A DNA stretch of 64,000 nucleotides, taken from Nostoc paludosum FACHB-159. GTDB taxonomy: Bacteria > Cyanobacteriota > Cyanobacteriia > Cyanobacteriales > Nostocaceae. Shown in pieces: positions 16,608-23,061 of this stretch (positions are counted from its first letter, which is position 1; each line of letters starts with the position of its first letter). Below the pieces are notes generated by a model. That model had not been told where the DNA came from. It did not search any database and was given only the letters and a program-made list of their open reading frames with translations. Where the stretch lies: the NCBI RefSeq assembly GCF_014698835.1, contig NZ_JACJTU010000013.1, positions 1 to 64,000 on the forward strand, in the 5' to 3' direction. The translations under genes and the position numbers were made by a program.

Positions 16608-17852
16608 CTAAAATTGATTGACTTGCTTGTATACAGGAGATAAGTTTGTTGGATAGAGATCTGATGCTTGCACGCCAAAAATTGTTGGTATAGATGCTTC
16701 TGGACGGCACAATAAATTCTTGGCAACCTGGAGCATACAGATACCTGAATTACCAAATCTCTTTTCATACTGGAGTATCGCCTGAATAGATCGAATCAAG
16801 GCTAAACCAGAAAATTGGATAACTCGTTGCAAGAAATCAGGACGATGTTCTAGTACTTGAGGAAATTCAGCTAAATAGCTAGCCACTAACGCCGCCATTG
16901 ATGGCTGGAGAAGTTGCAGAGGAGTCGTAGCTAGACGTAATGACTGTTCGATCGCTATATCTTTACCAATGACAATACTATACAGCCAGATTTGCAGATA
17001 GCTGGCTAACAAATTTCCCAAATCATTTGCTGGATCTCCCCAATCACAACGTTCCCAGTCAATCAGCCGAATCACGCTTTCACCTGAAAGTGATTCCTGA
17101 AAAGTTGCTTGTTCCCAATTGAGAGAAATCAGAATATTATTCAGCTTGAGATCGTTATGAGTCAGACAGTAAGCACTAAAAGCGTTACCCAAATCTGCGA
17201 TCGCTTGTCCTAAGCTATCGTAACGTTGATAAAGGGTGAAAAATTTCAATCCATCGCTAGGAACTCTACCAAAAATTTCTGGTGTAATTCTATCCAGTCC
17301 TTGATGTAGATTTGGAGGTTCTTGGCTAGATACATTCTTGTGATTTTGGAAAAATTCTCGATATTCTGGACGGCTAAGACTTACACGATGAATCGATGCC
17401 AAAATACTACCAACTACCTTTGCAATCTCAGTGGAGAAAAGATTCTCCTTAATATAGAAATCTGCCAAATCGCGATAGTTACCCAGATACTTAAAAACAA
17501 TAATGGAATTTTCTGCATCAAAATGCAGTGCTTCCGAACAATACGAGCGAATGTGGCTAATTTCTGGGAAACTGCGAAAAAAATTATGAATTCTCCATTC
17601 GTCAGAAAACTCGCCAATAGCTTTTCCTTCTCGATTGTAGCGTTCTTGTTTAACTAAAAGTTGCTGACCTTCTGGTAAGGTGATTAATAAATTAAAATTT
17701 TTGGCAGGCTTTAGCTCAATTTTGCTCAATGCTTGTTGTGCTTGAGTACATAATCCTAGAGGAATTAGGTAATCAAAAACATTTTGAGAACTTAATAAAA
17801 ATGGCATATTGTCAGATATTTCCTTGGAAAATTGAAAGTTGCTATTACCCAA
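16608..17852 (-). CDS. Aminoglycoside-phosphotransferase-like kinase (LanK/LxmK-like)
   Basis: 414 aa. The protein-kinase-like fold is recognisable: a candidate ATP-binding Lys68 (LLVKQERYN), catalytic loop LTHNDLKLNNIL with His232, Asp234 and Asn239, and metal-binding Asp265 (RLIDWERCDWGDPANDLGN). APH-type kinases phosphorylate hydroxyl groups; in class V lanthipeptide biosynthesis a kinase of this type phosphorylates Ser/Thr of the precursor. It lies between the five precursor genes and the HopA1-family gene, all on one strand, which supports that role. A start at the Met in NMPFLLSSQ (residue 16) is possible. Alternative: a small-molecule kinase unrelated to the peptides, less likely given the context. 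Confidence 0.82.
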   Translation of the reverse strand: MGNSNFQFSKEISDNMPFLLSSQNVFDYLIPLGLCTQAQQALSKIELKPAKNFNLLITLPEGQQLLVKQERYNREGKAIGEFSDEWRIHNFFRSFPEISHIRSYCSEALHFDAENSIIVFKYLGNYRDLADFYIKENLFSTEIAKVVGSILASIHRVSLSRPEYREFFQNHKNVSSQEPPNLHQGLDRITPEIFGRVPSDGLKFFTLYQRYDSLGQAIADLGNAFSAYCLTHNDLKLNNILISLNWEQATFQESLSGESVIRLIDWERCDWGDPANDLGNLLASYLQIWLYSIVIGKDIAIEQSLRLATTPLQLLQPSMAALVASYLAEFPQVLEHRPDFLQRVIQFSGLALIRSIQAILQYEKRFGNSGICMLQVAKNLLCRPEASIPTIFGVQASDLYPTNLSPVYKQVNQF

Positions 17853-18103
17853 TCAAGAAACTGGTAAAACAGTATTCTGCTGGATGTTTCGCTGTGAATC
17901 GAGCATTTGCTCAATTGGCGATCGCACTTTAATTAAGCTGAACTCTGTACTCAATAAAAACTATAGAACTCCCATTTGATTCCGTTAAAAAACTCATCGT
18001 CAATTTGAACACGCTAATTCCAAAATCCTGTAGTACTATTAATCTAATCTTCTCTGCATTCCCTATCCATATAAATAAGTTCAAAACCCAAAGCAGATTA
18101 TTA

Positions 18104-18191
18104 TATAGCAATCCTAAATCATTCGTGAAAAAATCTATTGCCTATTAGCAGTTTCCACTACTAATTTCAGAACTCAAATAGGATTGCTATA
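18104..18191. terminator. Long-loop inverted repeat downstream of the precursor array
   Basis: TATAGCAATCCTA and TAGGATTGCTATA form a perfect 13 bp stem around a loop of about 62 bases, just after the last precursor gene. It could reduce read-through from the precursor array into the kinase gene, or be an interspersed palindromic repeat. The rest of the 17853-18219 gap is AT-rich and shows no gene. Confidence 0.5.
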
Positions 18192-18219
18192 GCTTAGGAA
18201 CTAACCTACAACTTGATTA

Positions 18220-18453
18220 TCAGGCAGCACTGCTACTGCTGTAGGACTTGGCTATAAAAGCAATATGACCTATAGCATAAGTATCAACATATGCTTCAGC
18301 TAATTTTGTCAAAGTTGAAATGTCGCTAAATCCACTCCATTCGCTACCACCAGAGATAGAATCAACATCGCTTAAATCATTGAGAAAGCTTTCGGTTCCT
18401 TCAAATAATTCAGAGCCAGAAATATAGAGTTCAGAAAGAGTAATATTTGCCAT
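18220..18453 (-). CDS. Cys-free GG-leader precursor peptide, copy 1 (most divergent)
   Basis: 77 aa. The leader of about 36 residues (ISGSELFEGTESFLNDLSD, ending SISGG) is of the C39-cleaved double-glycine type. The predicted core starts SEWSGFSDIS, continues LTKLAEAYVDTYAIGH and ends AKSYSSSSAA. It has no cysteine. It differs from the other copies in the residues after GG, in DVDS for DADS, and in a Ser/Ala tail. A GAGGAAT ribosome site sits six bases before the ATG. It is last of five copies and nearest the kinase gene. Confidence 0.9.
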   Translation of the reverse strand: MANITLSELYISGSELFEGTESFLNDLSDVDSISGGSEWSGFSDISTLTKLAEAYVDTYAIGHIAFIAKSYSSSSAA

Positions 18454-18613
18454 GACTTATTCCTCAAATTCTTGTTGTAATTTTATTGTTGAATTTATCT
18501 GCATGGCTCTTAGGGATTATTAGATAATCAAGCGATCTCAGACATTCAATAGAGACAACTTTCTATTTTTTATCCCCCAAGAGCCATTGAGCTTAGTAAC
18601 TACTACTCAACGA

Positions 18614-18844
18614 TTAGTAGTAAGTACCGTGGCTGTAGGACTTAGCTACAAAGGTGACATGGCCGATAGCATAGGTATCAACATATGCTTCAGCTAGTTT
18701 TGTTAAGCCTGAAATGTCGCTGAAATTAGCATAGTTACCACCAGAGATGGAATCAGCATCACTTAAATCGTTGAGAAAGCTTTCGGTTCCTTCAAACAAT
18801 TCAGAACCAGAAACGTAGAGTTCAGAAAGAGTGATATTCGCCAT
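18614..18844 (-). CDS. Cys-free GG-leader precursor peptide, copy 2
   Basis: 76 aa. The leader is almost identical to the other copies and ends DADSISGG. The predicted 40 aa core begins NYANFSDISGLTKLAEAY and ends VAKSYSHGTYY. No cysteine; several Ser/Thr and two Lys in the core could be modified. It has GAGGAATAAGTC before the ATG, as do copies 1, 3 and 4. It is followed by a spacer carrying the conserved inverted arms (see the spacer feature). Confidence 0.92.
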   Translation of the reverse strand: MANITLSELYVSGSELFEGTESFLNDLSDADSISGGNYANFSDISGLTKLAEAYVDTYAIGHVTFVAKSYSHGTYY

Positions 18845-19011
18845 GACTTATTCCTCAAATCTTTGTTGTAATTAAGCTGTATTTGAATTTGTTCACATGG
18901 CTCTTGAGGATTATACGTAATCAATAAATCTCATTGATATATTCAAGAGAAATGGCTTTTTACTTTTCATCCCTAAAGAGCCATTGAGCTTTGTAATTAA
19001 CTACTCAGCTA

Positions 19012-19239
19012 TTAATATCCGCTGCTGCTGTAGGACTTAGCTACAAAGGCGACATGACCGATAGCATAGGTATCAACATATGCTTCAGCTAGTTTTGTCA
19101 AGGTTGAAATATCGCTGAAATTAGCATAGTTACCACCAGAGATGGAATCAGCATCACTTAAATCATTGAGAAAGCTTTCGGTTCCTTCAAATAATTCAGA
19201 GCCAGAAACGTAGAGTTCAGCAAGAGTGATATTTGCCAT
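19012..19239 (-). CDS. Cys-free GG-leader precursor peptide, copy 3
   Basis: 75 aa. The leader carries LAELYVSGSELFEG (Ala for the Ser found in the other copies) and ends SISGG. The predicted 39 aa core begins NYANFSDISTLTKLAEAY and ends VAKSYSSSGY. No cysteine. The central AEAYVDTYAIGH block is invariant in all five copies while the C-terminal tail is again different, so copies may yield distinct products. Confidence 0.92.
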   Translation of the reverse strand: MANITLAELYVSGSELFEGTESFLNDLSDADSISGGNYANFSDISTLTKLAEAYVDTYAIGHVAFVAKSYSSSGY

Positions 19240-19380
19240 GACTTATTCCTCAAATACTTGTTGAGATTATGTTTTTGTTCAATTCATGTGGTTGGCTTTT
19301 GGGCATCGATAATCAATAGAGATGACTTTCTATTTTTTATCCCCAAAGAGCCATTGAGTTTAGTAACTACTACTCAATGA

Positions 19381-19611
19381 TTAGTAGTAAGTACCGTGGC
19401 TGTAGGACTTAGCTACAAAGGTGATATGACCGATAGCATAGGTATCAACATATGCTTCAGCTAATTTTGTCAAGGTTGAAATGTCGCTGAAATTATCATA
19501 GTTACCACCAGAGATGGAATCAGCATCACTTAAATCATTGAGAAAGCTTTCGGTTCCTTCAAACAATTCAGAGCCAGAAATGTAGAGTTCAGAAAGAGTG
19601 ATATTTGCCAT
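19381..19611 (-). CDS. Cys-free GG-leader precursor peptide, copy 4
   Basis: 76 aa. Core begins NYDNFSDISTLTKLAEAY and ends VAKSYSHGTYY, the same tail as copy 2. No cysteine. Leader and ribosome site are as in the neighbours. Its last codons and the DNA just beyond its stop closely match those of copy 2, so one of these two may be a recent duplication or gene-conversion product of the other. Confidence 0.92.
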   Translation of the reverse strand: MANITLSELYISGSELFEGTESFLNDLSDADSISGGNYDNFSDISTLTKLAEAYVDTYAIGHITFVAKSYSHGTYY

Positions 19612-19762
19612 GACTTATTCCTCAAATCCTTGTTGCAATTGAATTTATCTGGATGGTTCTTGGGGATTATTGGTAATCAAGAAATCCCATACATTCAATA
19701 GAGATAACTTTCTATTTTTTATCCCCACAGAACCATTGAGCTTAGTAACTACTACTCAACGA

Positions 19763-19993
19763 TTAGTAATATCCGCCGCTGCTGTAGGATTTAGCTACAA
19801 AGGTGACATGGCCGATAGCATAGGTATCAACATATGCTTCAGCTAGTTTTGTTAAGCTTGAAATGTCGCTGAAATTATAATAGTTACCACCAGAGATGGA
19901 ATCAGCATCATTTAAATCATCGAGAAAGCTTTCGGTTCCCTCGAACAATTCAGAGCCAGAAACGTAGAGTTCAGAAAGAGTGATATTTGCCAT
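19763..19993 (-). CDS. Cys-free GG-leader precursor peptide, copy 5 (first of the array)
   Basis: 76 aa. The leader is slightly changed (FLDDLNDADSISGG), the core begins NYYNFSDISSLTKLAEAY and ends VAKSYSSGGYY. No cysteine. It is the promoter-proximal copy, and its upstream sequence (AAGAGGAAAAA before the ATG) differs from that of copies 1-4, as expected if the downstream copies arose by tandem duplication of a gene-plus-spacer unit of about 370-400 bases. Confidence 0.92.
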   Translation of the reverse strand: MANITLSELYVSGSELFEGTESFLDDLNDADSISGGNYYNFSDISSLTKLAEAYVDTYAIGHVTFVAKSYSSGGYY

Positions 19994-20682
19994 TTTTTCC
20001 TCTTAGAAAACTTGCTTTAGATGAGATTAATTGGGCAGGTAATTAAGCTCTGCTTTCCTTACCTGTTACTGCAATTTTTATTGATGAAATTAGCAAAGTC
20101 AAGCTTATGAAAGGGTTTAGAAAGACACATATCAATGAGTTGAGTCTTTATCAAAATAGAATTTAGAAGTCAGAAGTTAGAATTCTTTAATTGAATTGGA
20201 GCCGTACTGGTGAATGTAGCTTGTTTCTAGCTAGCAGTATAAAGAGCAGTGCTTATACCATTTCACGAAAAATCTGATGTAGATGTAGGTTGGGTTGAGG
20301 AACGTAGACGCCGGAGGCGGCTTCCCGAAGGGTAACCCAACACCTCAAAGTCTTGTATGTGTTGGGTTTCACTTCGTTCAACCCAACCTACGGATCTGTT
20401 TCATTTTTTTCTGGAATTAGTATTACGCATAGCCAATAAGGTTAATTTATCGAACTGTCTTAGCGTAAGTGTCGTAGAGAAGAGAAGAACGCCAAGGATT
20501 TGCCTTGCCAAGGGAGGTTTAGTGTACCTTATGTACTTGCAAAACGCTGTATCTAGGTTTTAATAAAAGGGTATGAATTTTTTATAAAAAAGTGCGTTCT
20601 AATATTAGAATTAGAACGCACAAATATAAGAGAAAACTTAAACAACAAAATTCTGCTCATAAATAAATTAGTAAATTGGCTC
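19994..20682. other. Promoter region of precursor array with interspersed inverted repeat
   Basis: An inverted repeat at 20285-20391 has 14 bp arms GTAGGTTGGGTTGA / TCAACCCAACCTAC around a CGCCGGAGGCGG-containing centre, a palindromic element of a kind common in Nostoc intergenic DNA. A second repeat fragment (GTCGTAGAGAAGAGAAGAAC) is near 20471-20490. The 68-codon plus-strand frame at 20357-20563 runs through these repeats and is not accepted. The AT-rich DNA just before copy 5 (19994-20160 on the plus strand) is the likely promoter. Confidence 0.6.
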
Positions 20683-20946
20683 TTATACCAACTTCCTAAA
20701 TATTTTATCTAGTTCTAACCTAAAGTTATCCAAAAGCGAATTGACTTCTTGTAGCGAGTTTACCCGTGATGTCTCAGGCTCAGTTGTAGTAGGTGAATTA
20801 TTTGCGTCAAGTGAGTTGGAGAACTGCCTGCCCGTCGCGTTAGATAGTACACCACCTTGTACTGTCTTCATTTCTCCAGCATTAACTTCATTGATAAGTT
20901 CTTTGTCTGGACTAGGGTGCAGATCGTAAATTTGAATTCTAACCAT
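20683..20946 (-). CDS. Second type of GG-leader peptide (lone, Ser/Thr/Asn-rich)
   Basis: 87 aa. The leader reads IYDLHPSPDKELINEVNAGE then MKTVQGG, a typical double-glycine leader with the D-L-x-P start and a Val-x-Gly-Gly cleavage site. The predicted 55 aa product (starting VLSNATGRQF, with NNSPTTTEPETS in the middle and an amphipathic LDNFRLELDKIFRKLV end) has no cysteine. It is unrelated to the five repeated precursors outside the leader type. GGAG lies about nine bases before the ATG. Being upstream of the array on the same strand, it is a likely substrate of the same C39 exporter; it may be an unmodified bacteriocin-like or signal peptide. Confidence 0.75.
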   Translation of the reverse strand: MVRIQIYDLHPSPDKELINEVNAGEMKTVQGGVLSNATGRQFSNSLDANNSPTTTEPETSRVNSLQEVNSLLDNFRLELDKIFRKLV

Positions 20947-21495
20947 TGACTCAACTCCAGAAATACTTAATGTTAAATCACATCATTGTGAATAATTTTG
21001 ATATTTAATTTCAAAACTATTCCTTATATTATTTTGCTTCCGAATTGGGCAAAGTCAATAATTTTAGGCTAAGTTTATAGACAAAAATCAGAGAATTTTG
21101 TCCTAATAACTAACTAATTGAACTAAATTTGTTTGATTTGTCTGTCCTTTTTTATATGCGTAATTTATGTAAGACCAATTCTGTATGAAGATGCATTTAA
21201 TTTTTTTACAGCTATTTACCTGAAAATAGCTGTAACGAACCGCCTTCTCTACGAGAGGCTTCCGCCAACACGTAGCGTCTCGTAGAGAAGAGAAGAGCGC
21301 CAAGGTAAGAGTTTGACAGATTTTGGCGCAGCTTTACAGAGAAACGGTATAAGGACACGATGAATCGTGTCCTTATTATCTTTGGCTAAAACTTGTTATC
21401 GGCTTACCGACTTGGGATAAGGTTGTTTGCTTTCCAGCTTTCCCTATTCTTAGTGAAGTATTAGTGACGATCGCACCATCATCGCATCTATGCAA
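20947..21495. repeat. Intergenic region with hairpin and dispersed Nostoc repeat
   Basis: A perfect 12 bp stem TTACAGCTATTT / AAATAGCTGTAA lies at 21206-21235. Directly after it is an interspersed repeat with CTTCTCTACGAGAGGC and GTCTCGTAGAGAAGAG arms (about 21242-21295). Neither has a T-run in the right place for a terminator. A 66-codon frame at 21103-21303 runs through these repeats and is rejected. No gene is supported. Confidence 0.65.
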
Positions 21496-23061
21496 CTAAT
21501 TCTTCGCCTGTGGTTGTAAGTCGGGAATTGTCACATCTATTGGTATTACCTGTGCAGCTAATTGTGTTAAGGGTGGTTGAATGGCAGTTTGATTCCCCAC
21601 CACTAGAGTGACAATATTTTCTGGCTTGAGATATTCTCGTGCTACGCGTTGCACGTCATCAACTGTGGTGGCGGCGACGGCTTTTTGATAGCGGAACAGA
21701 AAATCAGCCGGATAGCCGTAATATTCGTATTGCATCAGGCGTGATAAGGTTTGGGCGGGGTCTTGAAAGTTGAAAACAAAGGAGTTGAGTGTGGATTCTT
21801 TAGCAAAAGCTAGTTCCTTTGCTGTCACTTTTTGGGCTTGGATGCGCTTAATTTCAGCTTGTAAGGCTTTGACAAACTGCACTGTAGCATCCGATCGCGT
21901 TTGTCCGCCACCAACGAACATTCCCGGATAATCGTAACGCGGACTCCAGAAGCCATATACAGAATAAGCTAAACCTTGGCGCGATCGCAGTTCATTAAAT
22001 AAGCGTCCGCCAAATCCATTTAACACCTCATTCAACACATTCAGTGCTGGATAATCTGGGCTGTCAAACCGTCCGCCTAAATGACCAATCAACACGCTAC
22101 TTTGTGTGAGTTGCGGCTGATTTACAAAAAACACTCCGCCGGTATTGGCTGGGGAAACCTCTGGTAATTGCACTTTAGCGATTTTGGGGTTGGCTTTCCA
22201 GTCGCCAAGTTTAGCTTGTATGAGCGATCGCATTTTTTTCGCGTCAAAATCCCCTACAATCCCCAAAATCATATTATTCGGGTGGAAGTATTGCTGATAA
22301 AACTTGAGCAAATCCTCACGGGAAACTCGCTCTATAGTTGCATACTCTGTGGTGCGACCATAAGGGCTATCTTTGCCATAAAGCAACTTACGAAATTCTC
22401 GATTCGCAATGCCATTGGGATCGTCATTGCGCCGCGCAATCGCACCCCTAGCTTGTGTTTTCGCCAAATCTAGCTTTTCTTGAGCAAAAACAGGCGATCG
22501 CAACACCTCAGCAAACAACCCAAACACCATTTCTAAATCTTCACTGAGGGCATCAAAACTAGCACTACCAGCAGTTTCACCAATACTAGTTTCCACCGAT
22601 GCTGCCCGTTGTTCCAACATCTCATTTAATTCATCACCCGTATGCTTCGTAGTTCCGCCAGTCCGCATTACCGCGCCTGTAAAACCAGCTAACCCGACTT
22701 TTTCCAACGGTTCCAAACGACTCCCAGTCCTTACCAACACTGTACCCTTCACCAAAGGTAACTCACGATCCTCCATCAAATAGACAACCAAGCCGTTTTG
22801 CAGCACAAACCGTTCATACTTTGGTAACTTAACCTCAGGTAGCGGTGGCAGTTGCAACTCAGTGTAATGTTTCGCCTGTACCGTCGCCGCAACAGAAAAA
22901 TTAAAAGTAAAAAGTAAAAAGGCCAAACCCACAACCAACGCAGAAAAAACCTTCTTCCCACTAGGGATTTTCAGACCCATCTTCCTTTTACCCTTACCCT
23001 TATACCTTTCCATATCTCTCTTCCTTTGCGCCCTTAGCGTCCTTTGCGGTTCGTTTTTCAT
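21496..23061 (-). CDS. M16 (insulinase-like) peptidase, non-catalytic partner subunit
   Basis: 521 aa with a hydrophobic signal segment near residues 38-60 (VFSALVVGLAFLLFTFNFSV). The M16 fold is clear (FVLQNGLVVYLMEDRELPLV, LKFYQQYFHPNNMILGIVGD), but the zinc motif HxxEH is replaced in AGFTGAVMRTGG, so this is the inactive subunit. It keeps the Arg/Tyr pair in the C-terminal domain (ELRSRQGLAYSVYGFW). It overlaps the upstream catalytic-subunit gene by four bases (ATGA), showing translational coupling and a heterodimer, as known for bacterial M16 pairs. The first 27 residues are coded by a dispersed repeat; MGLKIPSGKK could be an alternative start. Confidence 0.9.
   Translation of the reverse strand: MKNEPQRTLRAQRKRDMERYKGKGKRKMGLKIPSGKKVFSALVVGLAFLLFTFNFSVAATVQAKHYTELQLPPLPEVKLPKYERFVLQNGLVVYLMEDRELPLVKGTVLVRTGSRLEPLEKVGLAGFTGAVMRTGGTTKHTGDELNEMLEQRAASVETSIGETAGSASFDALSEDLEMVFGLFAEVLRSPVFAQEKLDLAKTQARGAIARRNDDPNGIANREFRKLLYGKDSPYGRTTEYATIERVSREDLLKFYQQYFHPNNMILGIVGDFDAKKMRSLIQAKLGDWKANPKIAKVQLPEVSPANTGGVFFVNQPQLTQSSVLIGHLGGRFDSPDYPALNVLNEVLNGFGGRLFNELRSRQGLAYSVYGFWSPRYDYPGMFVGGGQTRSDATVQFVKALQAEIKRIQAQKVTAKELAFAKESTLNSFVFNFQDPAQTLSRLMQYEYYGYPADFLFRYQKAVAATTVDDVQRVAREYLKPENIVTLVVGNQTAIQPPLTQLAAQVIPIDVTIPDLQPQAKN

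Larger units (their letters stand above)
18503..19736 (-). promoter_or_regulatory. Conserved inverted arms in each spacer of the precursor array (candidate RNA structure)
   Basis: Each of the four spacers contains a pair of arms about 55 bases apart: ATGGCTCTTAGGGAT with ATCCCCCAAGAGCCAT (18503-18517 and 18572-18587), similar pairs at 18897-18910 / 18969-18984 and about 19293-19306 / 19339-19354, and ATGGTTCTTGGGGAT with ATCCCCACAGAACCAT (19653-19667 and 19721-19736). In the last pair GGCTCT/AGAGCC has become GGTTCT/AGAACC, so a C-G pair is replaced by T-A on both sides. This suggests an RNA stem kept by selection, perhaps for processing or stability of individual precursor messages. Confidence 0.6.

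Noticed and set aside
18220..19993. Five-copy array as an insertion sequence or gene-cassette (integron) array
   Set aside because: Each unit carries a coherent GG-leader peptide with its own ribosome site, and no transposase, attC-like site or integrase is present.
20357..20563. 68-codon plus-strand ORF
   Set aside because: It starts inside the inverted repeat 20285-20391 and crosses another dispersed repeat; no support as a gene.
15290..20946. Labelling the cluster simply as a class V lanthipeptide cluster
   Set aside because: No cysteine in any precursor and no cyclase gene; the enzymes resemble that class but the product class cannot be the same.
21206..21235. Intrinsic terminator after the M16 region
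   Set aside because: The perfect stem has its T-run on the wrong side for either direction of transcription.
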